A stretch of DNA of 64,000 nt from Nocardioides mesophilus (GTDB lineage Bacteria; Actinomycetota; Actinomycetes; Propionibacteriales; Nocardioidaceae): positions 710,501 through 774,500 of the forward strand of contig NZ_CP060713.1 in the NCBI RefSeq assembly GCF_014395785.1, read 5' to 3'. How positions within the stretch are numbered: position 1 is the stretch's first letter; each line of letters opens with the position of its first letter. The translations under genes were made by a program, and so were the position numbers. A model generated the notes under the pieces. That model saw nothing but the letters and a program-made list of their open reading frames with translations, had not been told where the DNA came from and did no database searches. Positions 35,907 to 44,803 of this stretch are shown here, piece by piece.

Positions 35907-36977
35907 CTAGCCGATCGTGACGTTCCCGCCCTTGGCCGGGACGAGCTCCATCCACACCTTGCCCGGCGGCAGCGTGAGCTCGCCGGCCTTGGTGGACAGC
36001 TCGACGGCCCCGTCGAGGCCGTCCTTCTTCCAGCTGCCGCGCACCACCTCGCCGTCGTGGAAGACCATCGCCTCGCCGGTGCCGGTGAACTTCGTCTCCG
36101 GGACCGGGTTGCCGGCCGGATCGCGGTAGCCGGCGTCCCCCACCTGCACCCGGAGCACCAGCAACGTGCTCGGCGTGAAGCGGTCCCCGGCCGCGGCGAA
36201 GCTGTTCAGGTTGGTCCAGTGGCCCTTCTCGAACTGCCAGGTGGTGGTGTGGCCGCCGGAGAACACAGCCGAGACGCGCTTGGCGGGCCGGCCCTGCGGG
36301 AAGTCGGCCGCCGAGCCCCACGGGAAGTAGTTGTCCGGCGGCTCCGACGCCTTCAGGGTGGCGGCGAGCTTCGGCAGGTCCATCATCAGGTTGTACGGCG
36401 CCGGGCGGCCGCTGTCCCGGAAGAAGCCGGTCGCGCCCTCGGTGTAGGTCTTGACCCCCGCGTCGGCCAGCCGTTTGACGGTCGGCGGCGCTCCCCCGCT
36501 CGCGATCAGCACCGCGTCCGCCGGCTCGACGATGCCGATGTCGCTGGCCCGCATCGACCGGACCGGACCGACGGTCTTCGGCAGCTGGGAGTAGTAGAAG
36601 ACGGCGAGCCGGGTGGAGCCGCCCTCGACGAGCTCCTCGGTGACCAGGTCCGCCTTGCCCAGTCCGACCTGCGGCTCGCTGGAGCCGGTGTTGTCGATCT
36701 TGACCACCATGACCGGGTGAGCCGGCGCCTTGCCGTCGGCGGGCAGCCCGGTGAGCGGCCACTGGCCCGACAGCGTCATGCCGTCGGCGACCGACTGGGA
36801 CTCGGGCCCCCCGGCCGGCGCCTCGCCGCTGTCGTCGGACCCGCCGCTGCAGCCGGCCAGCGTGAGCGCCGCGACGGCGGTCAGAGCCAGCGCCGCCGCA
36901 CGGCGCCGGCCCGCGTTCCCGGAGGGGCGCGGGGTGCGGGGGGAGCGGCGGCGAGCAGGCAGCGGGAGGCCAGGCAT
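35907..36977 (-). CDS. DUF3048 (YerB-like) lipoprotein
   Basis: A 356-residue lipoprotein. After an Arg-rich N-region, ALTAVAALTLAGCSGGSDD gives a lipobox (LAGC, Cys near residue 44). The mature part contains the DUF3048 pattern: GLPADGKAPAHPVMVVKIDN, GLGKADLVTEELVEGGSTRL, VGPVRSMRASDIGI, then the second domain with NNSF-like VTRTST counterparts such as WTNLNSFAAAGDRFTPSTLL. Function is unknown; the family is common in Gram-positive bacteria. Start ATG 36977 precedes the signal directly. Confidence 0.9.
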   Translation of the reverse strand: MPGLPLPARRRSPRTPRPSGNAGRRRAAALALTAVAALTLAGCSGGSDDSGEAPAGGPESQSVADGMTLSGQWPLTGLPADGKAPAHPVMVVKIDNTGSSEPQVGLGKADLVTEELVEGGSTRLAVFYYSQLPKTVGPVRSMRASDIGIVEPADAVLIASGGAPPTVKRLADAGVKTYTEGATGFFRDSGRPAPYNLMMDLPKLAATLKASEPPDNYFPWGSAADFPQGRPAKRVSAVFSGGHTTTWQFEKGHWTNLNSFAAAGDRFTPSTLLVLRVQVGDAGYRDPAGNPVPETKFTGTGEAMVFHDGEVVRGSWKKDGLDGAVELSTKAGELTLPPGKVWMELVPAKGGNVTIG

Positions 36978-37112
36978 GCAGACAAGTGTGCGGCAGAAGG
37001 GCGGCCGAGCCGCGGAGCGCCCCCCGCCCAGGATCCGTGTCGCGGCGCCGGATCGGACCCCGGTGCGGACCGCCGGGGGCGCGACCGGAAGCGGACCCCG
37101 TAATCTCGGCAC

Positions 37113-38159
37113 GTGCGAGAGGGCTCTTTCAGGTTCGCGGTGGTGCAGTCGGTGCTGCTCGCCGCGGTGGCGGTGGCGGTGGCGCTCACCTACCACCTGC
37201 CGCTGCGCGACCCCGACGGAGTCAGCGTGCCGACCTACATCCGGCTCCCGGTGATCCTGCTGATCACGTTCCTCACCGACGTGGTGCCGCGGGCGGTGCA
37301 CCGGGCCGGGTCGGTGCGGGCGGTGCCGAGCACCTTCGTCGCGGTCGTGCGCGAGCGCTGGCCCCGTGACCACGTCCGGTTCGCACTGGTGGGCCTGGGC
37401 GCCTGGTACCTCACCTACGTCGCGTTCCGGAACCTGAAGAGCTACGTGCCCTTCGTCAACGGCCGGCTCTGGGACGACACCCTGGCCCGCATCGACCGCG
37501 CGCTGTGGTTCGGGCACAACCCTGCCGCCGTGCTCCACGACGTCCTCGGCACCGGCGTCTCCGCGCACGTGCTCTCGTTCTTCTACGTCGCCTGGATCGT
37601 GCTGGTCCCGGCGTCGCTCGTGGTCGCGCTGGTGTGGTCGCGCAACGTCCGCGCGGGCGAGTGGTTCGTGACCGCGGTGGCCGTCGACTGGGTGCTCGGG
37701 GTGGCGACGTACTTCCTGGTGCCCACGCTCGGCCCGGTGTACGCCGACCCGCGGACCTTCGCCGGCCTGCCGACCACCTGGGTCTCCGGGCTGCAGGAGA
37801 CGATGATCGCGGAGCGGTTCGACGTGCTCGTCGACCCGTTCGACTCCCCCGCGGTGCAGACGATCGCGGCCTTCGCCTCGTTGCACGTCGGGATCTGCGT
37901 GACGACGTGCCTGATGGCGGTGCTGCTCGGCATGCGGCGCTGGATCCAGGCTTTGCTCTGGGCGTTCCTCGCCGTGACCGTGGTGGCCACGGTCTACCTC
38001 GGCTGGCACTACTTCGCCGACACGATCGGCGGTGCGGTCATCGGGGCCGCCGGGGTGCTGATCGCGGCCTGGGGCACCGGCAACCACGTCCGTGGGGTCC
38101 CCCGCCTGTCCCGGCCGGAGGTCGAGGAGCCTCAGACGGTGCGCGCCGAGCCGAGGTAG
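37113..38159 (+). CDS. PAP2-superfamily membrane phosphatase
   Basis: A 348-residue membrane protein from GTG 37113 with about seven hydrophobic segments. Two phosphatase motifs of the PAP2_3/inositol-phosphorylceramide-synthase-like group are present: ASLHVGICV and GWHYFADTIGGAVIG, containing the two catalytic His and the Asp. The loop PTLGPVYADP is the usual marker of this group. It may dephosphorylate or transfer a polar head group on lipids. Its 3' end overlaps the methyltransferase 3' end by 28 bp. Confidence 0.88.
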   Translation: MREGSFRFAVVQSVLLAAVAVAVALTYHLPLRDPDGVSVPTYIRLPVILLITFLTDVVPRAVHRAGSVRAVPSTFVAVVRERWPRDHVRFALVGLGAWYLTYVAFRNLKSYVPFVNGRLWDDTLARIDRALWFGHNPAAVLHDVLGTGVSAHVLSFFYVAWIVLVPASLVVALVWSRNVRAGEWFVTAVAVDWVLGVATYFLVPTLGPVYADPRTFAGLPTTWVSGLQETMIAERFDVLVDPFDSPAVQTIAAFASLHVGICVTTCLMAVLLGMRRWIQALLWAFLAVTVVATVYLGWHYFADTIGGAVIGAAGVLIAAWGTGNHVRGVPRLSRPEVEEPQTVRAEPR

Positions 38160-38748
38160 AGGTACAGGTAGGGGTTCGGCACCTCCAGGTAGAACTGGTC
38201 GAGCGCGACCACGTCGAACCCCGCCCTCGCGAGCTCCTGCGGGATCGCCCGGGTCAGGTGGCAGCCGCCCACCAGCCGTTTCTGGAGCGGCTCCAGGCGG
38301 CGCTGCCAGGCCGCCATCCGGCGGTCGGGGCCAGGCCGTGCTCCAGGAAGTGCAGCGTGCCCCCCGGTCTCAGCACCCGCCGGAGCTCGGCCAGCGCGGC
38401 GGGAAGGTCCGGGATGGTGCACAGGGTGAACGTCGACAGCGCGCAGTCCGCGGAGTCGTCGGGCAGGTCCAGCCGCTGCCCGTCCAGCCCGCTGCGCCGT
38501 ACGTCGACCCGGGCGGCGTCGATGCGCGGGAGGGCCTTGCGCCAGGCGACGTCCGACGGCTCGACCGCGAGGACCCGGGACACCTCCGGCGGGTAGTGCG
38601 CCACGTTGAGGCCCGAGCCGAAGCCGATCTCCACGACCTCGTCGCGCAGCCCGGCGCAGACCCGCTCCCGCAGCCGTCCCACCCGCGGCGTCCGGCAGGC
38701 GCGGTCGACGAGCCGGGGCAGGACGTGTCGCTCCCACAGGCCGGTCAC
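38132..38748 (-). pseudogene. SAM-dependent methyltransferase, frameshifted near 38327
   Basis: GTG 38748 (overlapping the HIT stop) opens a class I methyltransferase: EVVEIGFGSGLNVAHYP (SAM site), VLAVEPSD, then CALSTFTLCTIPDLPAALAE and LRRVLRPGGTLHFLEHGLAP. The frame then shifts; the rest (MAAWQRRLEPLQKRLVGGCH, ending YLEVPNPYLYLYLGSARTV) is in another frame to the stop at 38132. One more base in the 4-base G run at 38327-38330 (C on the coding strand) restores about 205 residues. Either recently broken or a base-call error. The restored protein looks like the UbiE/Methyltransf_11 type found with short lipids or quinones; substrate unknown. Confidence 0.85.
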
Positions 38749-39164
38749 GGCGCCTTCTCCAGCGCGGTGCGCAGCCGGTCGACGTACTCCTGCGCCTCGC
38801 CGTCGGCGTACTTGTGCCGCGGCCAGAAGAACCCGCGCAAGCCGTCGCCCTTGGTGCGCGGCACCACGTGCAGGTGCAGGTGCGGCACGCTCTGGCTGAC
38901 CGTGTTGTTCATCGCCACGAACGACCCCTGGGCGCCGAGGGCCTCGACCATCGCCGCGGCCAGCCGCTGCCCGGCCTCGAGGAACGGGTCCCGGAGCGCG
39001 GCCGGCAGGTCGGGCAACGTGACGACGTGCGTCCGTGGCACCAGCAGCGTGTGCCCCTTGAACAGCGGCCGGATGTCGAGGAAGCCGACCATGTCGTCGG
39101 TCTCCAGCACGACGTCGGCCGGGGTCTCCCCGGACGCGATCGAGCAGAACAGGCACTCCGCCAC
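38745..39164 (-). CDS. HIT-family protein (histidine triad hydrolase)
   Basis: A 139-residue protein starting at GTG 39164, after GGGAGACGGA. ECLFCSIASGETPADVVLE and the triad HLHLHVVPR are diagnostic. HIT proteins hydrolyse nucleotidyl phosphoramidates or related bonds; this length fits the Hint branch. FLDIRPLFKGHTLLVPR supports the same branch. It overlaps the methyltransferase start by 4 bases. Confidence 0.92.
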   Translation of the reverse strand: MAECLFCSIASGETPADVVLETDDMVGFLDIRPLFKGHTLLVPRTHVVTLPDLPAALRDPFLEAGQRLAAAMVEALGAQGSFVAMNNTVSQSVPHLHLHVVPRTKGDGLRGFFWPRHKYADGEAQEYVDRLRTALEKAP

Positions 39165-39233
39165 TCCGTCTCCCGTCTGTCGGGGCTCATCATCGCGGCG
39201 TACGTCGCCGATCGCCAGCACCCGCGCCACGGC

Positions 39234-40496
39234 TCACCGGAGCCCCAGCACGAACAGGGCGCCCACGCACACGGCGATGAAGGCGATCGTGAGGAGGTAG
39301 AGCCCTCCCGAGGCTCGGCTCACCCGCTGCTCGCCCATCAGCGTCGGGTCCCGGGACAGGCCGTACATGAAGACCAGCAACGGCAGCAGCAGCACCGCGT
39401 TCAGGACCTGCGTGAGCACCAGCACCGGCACCAGCGGCAGGCCGGGCACCAGGACCGCCCCCGCCGCCACCGTCGCGACGACCAGGAACGTCGCGTAGAA
39501 CAGCGGCGCCCGCCGGAAGCCGTCGTCGAGCGCTCCCTCGTGGCCGGTGAACTCGCACACCGAGTACGCCGTCGACAACGGCAGCACGGCGGCGGCGAGG
39601 ACCGCCGCGCCGATCAGGCCGACGCCGAAGATCGTCGCCGCGAACCGGCCGGCCAGGGGCTCGAGCGCCTGCGCCGCGTCGGCCGCGTCGGAGACCGAGG
39701 TGCCGGCCACGTGCAGGGTCGCCGCGCAGGTGACCACGACGAAGAAGCCGATCACCCCGGTCAGCACCGATCCCGTGACCACGTCCACCCGCTCGTAGCC
39801 GAGGTCGTCGGCGGTGAGCTTCTTGTCGACCGCGTAGGACTGGATGAAGCTGAGCCCCCACGGCGCCAGCGTGGTGCCGACCGTCGCAGTGACGACCACG
39901 ATCGCGTCCCGGGTCAGCGGCATGGTCGGCACCACGAGGCCCCGCAGCGCCTCCCCCCAGTCCGGGCCCGCGACGAACCCGGCGACGACGTACGCGACGA
40001 ACACCGAGGCCAGCGCCATCAGCAGGTGCTCGACCCGGTGGAAGCTGCCGCGCAGCACCAGCGCGCAGACCAGGGCCGCGGCCAGCGGCACCGACACGTA
40101 GCGCGACACCCCGAACAGCTCGAACCCCGCGGCGATCCCGGCGAACTCCGCGCAGGTGGTGCCGACGTTCGCGGTGACCAGCAGGACCAGGGCGGTCGAG
40201 CCGAGCCGGACGCCGTACCGGTCCCGGACCAGCCCGATCAGGCCCTGCCCGGTCGCCACCCCCATCCGGGCGCCGAGGCTGTGGAAGACGATCAGCGCCA
40301 GGGTGGCGAGCAGCAGCACCCACAGCAGCTGGTAGCCGTAGTCTGCCCCGAGGACGGAGTACGTCGTGATCCCGGCCGGGTCGTCGTCGGAGAGGCCGGC
40401 GAGCAGTCCGGGGCCGAGCACCGCCACCAGCGCGGCGAGCCGGACACGGGTGAGCCGGGTCCGGTCACGGCTCGGGCTCTGGCGGGTGGTGGCCAT
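39234..40496 (-). CDS. NRAMP-family divalent metal transporter, atypical site residues
   Basis: A 420-residue protein with 11 hydrophobic segments of the NRAMP fold. The canonical TM1 motif DPGN reads DPAG here (residues 39-42, SDDDPAGITTY), and the TM6 motif normally containing MPH reads APWG (211-214). Loss of the TM6 methionine is a trait of NRAMP-related magnesium transporters. The gene begins three bases after the stop of a protein with an MgtE-N domain, which also hints at Mg2+ rather than Mn2+/Fe2+ (inference). Confidence 0.88.
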   Translation of the reverse strand: MATTRQSPSRDRTRLTRVRLAALVAVLGPGLLAGLSDDDPAGITTYSVLGADYGYQLLWVLLLATLALIVFHSLGARMGVATGQGLIGLVRDRYGVRLGSTALVLLVTANVGTTCAEFAGIAAGFELFGVSRYVSVPLAAALVCALVLRGSFHRVEHLLMALASVFVAYVVAGFVAGPDWGEALRGLVVPTMPLTRDAIVVVTATVGTTLAPWGLSFIQSYAVDKKLTADDLGYERVDVVTGSVLTGVIGFFVVVTCAATLHVAGTSVSDAADAAQALEPLAGRFAATIFGVGLIGAAVLAAAVLPLSTAYSVCEFTGHEGALDDGFRRAPLFYATFLVVATVAAGAVLVPGLPLVPVLVLTQVLNAVLLLPLLVFMYGLSRDPTLMGEQRVSRASGGLYLLTIAFIAVCVGALFVLGLR

Positions 40497-40499
40497 CGA

Positions 40500-41405
40500 T
40501 CACCTCGCCCGGGCGCCGGGTGGCCGGGGCGTGCGGGCCGGCGGCCGGCGGACCCGCCAGCCCGCGGTCCGCCGGAACCGGCGGCGACGCACCGGGGAGA
40601 CGTGGCGGCGCAGCTCGGTGAGGTCGGCGGCCTGCGCGGACGGCGCCGCCCGCACCAGCCGCTCGGCGTCCTCGTGCCCGAGCGCGTGCATCAGCCGGCG
40701 TCCGGTCAGCGGGTGGCTGCGGTGCACGGCCGCGGCGGCCCGCTCCGGCGCGACGCTGCGCATCACGTCGGTGGCCTTGTCGGTGCTCAGCCGGGCGAGC
40801 AGCTCCGCGAGCTCGTCCCCGTGGAGCTGCCGGAAGCCCGCGGTCGCGGTGCTGAGCTGGACCACGTGGCCGCGGCTCGAGGTCAGGTGCAGCTCCTGCC
40901 AGTCCACGGCGACCGGCCGGGTCCGGCCGGCCAGGAGACCGAGGCCGATCCGCCGCAGCACGGCGCCCACCCCGACGTCGACCGCGGCCACCTCGAGCCG
41001 ACCGTCCTCGTTGCGGAGCAGGAAGACGTCGGCGACCCGGGACAGCCGGTGACCCTCGAGGTCGACCACCTCGGTGTCCAGCACGTCGCGCGCCAGCAGC
41101 AGCTCGTCGTTCTCGAGCGGCAGGTCCGTCGCCGCCACCGCCGCCCCCGGCAGGTCGGTCCCGGGCGGCAGCGTGAACGGGTCGGTGCCGGTCGCCGAGA
41201 CCTGCTCCCAGGGCAGCAGGTACGTCGTCCGCCGGTTCGCCCGGACCAGGAGCCGGTGCACGACCGGGTGCGCGACGTGCAGGCGGACGCTGAGGTCCTT
41301 CACGCGGCCGATCCGCCTGCCGTCGGCGGTGACTACCGGCCGGCCGACCAGCCCGGACAGGAGCAGCGACGATCCGCCCGATGCTCCTGTCCTGCGCGCC
41401 TCCAC
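40500..41405 (-). CDS. PRC-barrel and MgtE N-domain protein
   Basis: About 301 residues from GTG 41405; the start is uncertain because the purine-rich stretch abuts it. Two PRC-barrel-like repeats are visible (LVGRPVVTADGRRIGRVKDL and ARDVLDTEVVDLEGHRLSRV), followed by an MgtE N-terminal superhelix: GDELAELLARLSTDKATDVM, SVAPERAAAAVHRS, HALGHEDAERLVRA. In MgtE this domain senses Mg2+ and gates the pore; here it has no channel and no CBS domains, but the adjacent NRAMP protein could be its partner. Cytosolic. Confidence 0.85.
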   Translation of the reverse strand: MEARRTGASGGSSLLLSGLVGRPVVTADGRRIGRVKDLSVRLHVAHPVVHRLLVRANRRTTYLLPWEQVSATGTDPFTLPPGTDLPGAAVAATDLPLENDELLLARDVLDTEVVDLEGHRLSRVADVFLLRNEDGRLEVAAVDVGVGAVLRRIGLGLLAGRTRPVAVDWQELHLTSSRGHVVQLSTATAGFRQLHGDELAELLARLSTDKATDVMRSVAPERAAAAVHRSHPLTGRRLMHALGHEDAERLVRAAPSAQAADLTELRRHVSPVRRRRFRRTAGWRVRRPPARTPRPPGARAR

Positions 41406-41556
41406 CCCCTCGTTGTAGGTCGGCGCCTCGCAACGACGCCAGGGGCCAAGGTCTCGCGTCCGGGACGCCGCGAGGCCCCGGGATCGGCGCCGGATCGCCG
41501 CTGCCTTTGACCGTCTTCGTCGGGTTGTCCGGCCATCGGCCGGGCGATCGTCCGCA

Positions 41557-43674
41557 ATGCGGTTGCGACGCCTCCGCGACGAGGTGTTCAGTGAACTGGA
41601 CGAAGCACGGGAGGCGATGGACGTGCAACCCTCGTCAACGGTCACACCCGATCGTGAACGCCCCGACGGCCCTGCCCCGGCCGAGCCCCGGCTGCCCCGG
41701 TTGACCCGGTGGCTGCGACCCCTGGTCGACGCGGTGGCGCGGGTCCCGGCCGGCATCCACCGCAAGCTGCTCTTCGGCTTCCTCGCCGGCGCGGTCCTGC
41801 TGCTGGCGATGGCCGTCCTCAGCCTGGTCGTGATCGGTCGCATGGAGGACCGGATGGTGGACCTGAGTGGCCACGAGACCAAGGTGAACCGCGCCCAGCA
41901 GATGCTCTACGACGTCACGGCGCAGAGCCACTACCGGGCCATGGAGCTGTTGCTGCTGCGGACCGACCCGCAGGAGGCGGCGAGCTACAACGACAAGATC
42001 GTGCTGAAGAAGCAGCAGTTCGGCAGCCTGCTGAACCGGATGGAGCGGGCCGACCCCGCCGAGGCGGCCACCTACCGCGACATCCGTGCGGCCAACGCCG
42101 TGTACGCCAGGTCCAGCCGGGCCGTCCAGGCGCTCGTGGCGGCCGGTGACGTGCCGGCCGCGGTGAACCTGCACATCGCGCGAGAGCATCAGCAGTCCCA
42201 CGTGCTCGAGGACCAGCTGATCACCCCGCTGATCAACCGGTCCACGGTCCAGATGGACCAGGCCCGTGCGGGCTTCCGCGCCGACCGCACCTTCTTGACC
42301 ACCGTGGTGGTGGCTTTCTCGGCGGTGAGCGTCCTGACCGCGCTGATCCTCGGCTTCCTGCTGTCCTGGGCCATCATCTTGCCGGTCAAAAGGATCGACC
42401 TCGCGTTCGCGAGGATCACCACCGGCAACTTCGCCGAGCGGGTCCGGCTGCCCAACCGCGACGAGCTCGGCCGGCTCGGCGAGAACCTGAACCGGACCAG
42501 CGCCCGGCTGGCCTCGCTGTTCAACGCCGAACGTCGACTGGCATCGCGGCTCACGGAGACCAACGAGTCCCTGCAACGCGCCAGCGAGGCGAAGTCGCGC
42601 TTCCTCGCCAGCGTGAGCCACGAGCTGCGCACCCCGATGAACGCCATCCTCGGCTTCACCGAAGCCCTTCTCGCAGGACTGGACGGGCCGTTGAACGCGG
42701 ACCAGCGCACCTCGCTCGAGTGGGTGCAGCGCGGAGGGCGCGACCTGCTGGCCCTGATCAACGAGCTGCTCGACCTCGCCAAGGTGGAGTCCGGCAGGAT
42801 CACCCTCGCCCCGGGGCCCCTGGTCCCCCGGGACGTCGTGGAGACGGTGGTGGAACAGCTCCAGCCGCTGGCCCAGCAGAAGGGACTCCGGCTGACCTGC
42901 TCCTCAGCCGACGCGCCGGCCGAGGCGATCCTGGACGAGCAGCGGGTGCGGCAGATCGTCGGGAACCTGATCGGGAACGCGCTCAAGTTCTCCGACGAAG
43001 GGGAGATCCACGTGCTGGTCGACGGTGCGGCGGAGGGCAGGCTGCACGTGGCCGTCCAGGACCACGGCCAGGGCATCCCGCTGGAGAAGCAAGAGGTGAT
43101 CTTCGACGAGTTCCGTCAGGCCGACGACGGTTCGGGCGGGACCGGTCTGGGGCTGGCGATCAGCCGCCGGCTGGCCCGGGCCCAGGGCGGCGACGTGACG
43201 GTCGAGAGCGAGGAGGGCACCGGCAGCGTGTTCCACCTGCTGCTGCCGCTCGACTGCCGCCCGTCCCTGCCCGTGCCCGGAGCCGAGGAGCCCCGGCCCG
43301 TCGGCGCAGCGGACCGCCTGCTGCTCACCGTCGACGACGACCCGTCCGTGGCACCGCTGCTGGAGAAGATGCTGACCGGTCACGGCTACCGCGTCGTCGC
43401 CTCGGAGCGGGCCGACCTGGCCGTCGAGGACGCCCGGCGGCTGCACCCCGACGTGATCCTGCTCGACCTCCTGATGCCCGAACGGGACGGTGCCGAGGTC
43501 CTCGACGACCTGCGGGCCGACCCGGCCACCCGGGACATCCCGGTCATCGTCGTCTCGGTGGTCGATCGCACGGAGGTCCCTCCGGACGTCGACGGGGCGC
43601 TCAGCAAGCCCATCGACAAGGCGTCGCTGCTCGCCGCGCTGCACGGGTCCGAGCCTGCACGGGTGACGGTCTGA
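41557..43674 (+). CDS. Hybrid sensor histidine kinase with C-terminal receiver
   Basis: A 705-residue protein (start ATG 41557; ATG 41617 is an alternative with GGAGG close by). Order: TM1 around 70-93, an extracytoplasmic helical domain (about 95-245) resembling a four-helix sensor, TM2 around 247-269, HAMP (270-325), HisKA with phosphoacceptor His355 ([14 protein letters not shown]), HATPase ([26 protein letters not shown]), and a receiver with Asp637 ([13 protein letters not shown]). It precedes the receiver-cyclase gene by 40 bases and probably passes phosphate to it. Signal unknown. Confidence 0.93.
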   Translation: MRLRRLRDEVFSELDEAREAMDVQPSSTVTPDRERPDGPAPAEPRLPRLTRWLRPLVDAVARVPAGIHRKLLFGFLAGAVLLLAMAVLSLVVIGRMEDRMVDLSGHETKVNRAQQMLYDVTAQSHYRAMELLLLRTDPQEAASYNDKIVLKKQQFGSLLNRMERADPAEAATYRDIRAANAVYARSSRAVQALVAAGDVPAAVNLHIAREHQQSHVLEDQLITPLINRSTVQMDQARAGFRADRTFLTTVVVAFSAVSVLTALILGFLLSWAIILPVKRIDLAFARITTGNFAERVRLPNRDELGRLGENLNRTSARLASLFNAERRLASRLTETNESLQRASEAKSRFLASVSHELRTPMNAILGFTEALLAGLDGPLNADQRTSLEWVQRGGRDLLALINELLDLAKVESGRITLAPGPLVPRDVVETVVEQLQPLAQQKGLRLTCSSADAPAEAILDEQRVRQIVGNLIGNALKFSDEGEIHVLVDGAAEGRLHVAVQDHGQGIPLEKQEVIFDEFRQADDGSGGTGLGLAISRRLARAQGGDVTVESEEGTGSVFHLLLPLDCRPSLPVPGAEEPRPVGAADRLLLTVDDDPSVAPLLEKMLTGHGYRVVASERADLAVEDARRLHPDVILLDLLMPERDGAEVLDDLRADPATRDIPVIVVSVVDRTEVPPDVDGALSKPIDKASLLAALHGSEPARVTV

Positions 43675-43714
43675 TGGCCGGCCACGGGCTGGGCACGGGG
43701 AAGGGGTTCCTCCG

Positions 43715-44749
43715 GTGAGCCGGGAGCGGGCCCTGGTCCTCGTGGTCGACGACGAACCCGCCAACCTCGCGCTGCTGGACAAGCTGCTGCGCCATCTCGG
43801 CTACGACGTCGTGCAGGCGTCGGACGGACTGCAGGCGGTCGCCGCGGTCGCCGAGCACGAGCCGGACCTGGTCTGTCTCGACGTGCTGATGCCCGGCCTG
43901 GACGGCATCGAGGTCTGCCAGCGGCTCCGGGCCCAGCCGGCGTACGTCGGGCTGCCGATCCTGCTCGTCACCGCACTGAACCGTCCCGAGGACAAGGTCC
44001 GCGGACTCGAGGCCGGAGCCGACGACTTCCTCTCCAAGCCGTTCGACGAGAGCGAGCTCGCGGCCCGGGTGCGCTCGCTGCTGCGGATGAAGGCACTGCA
44101 GGACCGCCTCGGCGACCTGCTCCGGCGCTACGTCAGCGACAGCGTCGCCGCCGAGGTGCTGCGGGCCCCGTTCGCGGTGGACATGCGCGGCGACCGCCGG
44201 CACGTGAGCACGCTGTTCGCCGACGTCCGCGGCTACACGGCGCTGGCCTCGCAGCACCAGCCCGAGGCGGCCCTCGACCTGCTGAACCGCTACCTCACCG
44301 TCGGCACCGAGGCCGTGGAGGCCTTCGGCGGCACCGTGGCCGAGCTGCTGGGGGACGGGGTGTTCGCGTTCTTCGGGGCCCCGGTCCTGCACTCCGACGA
44401 CCCCGAGCGCGCGGTCCGCGCCGCGGCGCGGCTGCAGGTCGAGATCGGCCGCCTGGAGATCCCCTCGTTGCCCGGGGTCCGGCTCCAGGCCGGGATCGGG
44501 ATCACCACCGGCGAGGTGATCGCCGGGAACATCGGGTCGGAACGGCGGATGCACTACGCCGTGGTCGGCGACCCGGTCAACGTCTCGGCCCGGCTGCAGA
44601 CCGCCGCCGGACCCGGACAGATCCTGGTGGACGCCGCCACCCACGACTCCGTGGGCGACCTCGCCGTGTGGCAGGACCTGGGGAACCTGCGGCTGGCCGG
44701 CAAGGGCGACTGGACGCGCGTCTACAACATGGTCGAGCTGCGCCCCTGA
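43715..44749 (+). CDS. Response regulator with class III nucleotidyl cyclase output
   Basis: A 344-residue protein. Receiver: VVDDEPANLALLDKLL, phosphoacceptor Asp56 (LDVLMPGLDG), Lys108 (FLSKPF). Cyclase domain: metal Asp170 (LFADVRGYTAL) and Asp214 (LLGDGVFAFF), and VGDPVNVSARL with Arg293 for the transition state, so catalysis should be intact. The base-selecting positions, Lys and Asp/Thr in adenylyl cyclases, are Glu210 (GTVAELLGDG) and Ala282 (HYAVVGD). Glu at the first site is seen in guanylyl cyclases, so product could be cGMP or mixed. It is probably activated by the hybrid kinase upstream. Confidence 0.92.
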   Translation: MSRERALVLVVDDEPANLALLDKLLRHLGYDVVQASDGLQAVAAVAEHEPDLVCLDVLMPGLDGIEVCQRLRAQPAYVGLPILLVTALNRPEDKVRGLEAGADDFLSKPFDESELAARVRSLLRMKALQDRLGDLLRRYVSDSVAAEVLRAPFAVDMRGDRRHVSTLFADVRGYTALASQHQPEAALDLLNRYLTVGTEAVEAFGGTVAELLGDGVFAFFGAPVLHSDDPERAVRAAARLQVEIGRLEIPSLPGVRLQAGIGITTGEVIAGNIGSERRMHYAVVGDPVNVSARLQTAAGPGQILVDAATHDSVGDLAVWQDLGNLRLAGKGDWTRVYNMVELRP

Positions 44750-44751
44750 TC

Positions 44752-44772
44752 CGGCGCCATCCCCCGGCGCCG
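44752..44772. terminator. Weak hairpin after the receiver-cyclase gene
   Basis: CGGCGCC (44752-44758) pairs with GGCGCCG (44766-44772) over a 7-base loop, just after the stop at 44749 and before the convergent VOC gene end at 44804. Confidence 0.4.
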
Positions 44773-44803
44773 CCTGCCCGTCCCCAGCCGTCGGATGGAC
44801 GGC

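Noticed and set aside
41406-41556. A Mg2+ or Mn2+ riboswitch upstream of the PRC/MgtE-N and NRAMP genes
   Set aside because: I could not match the conserved M-box or yybP-ykoY cores in this 151-bp region.
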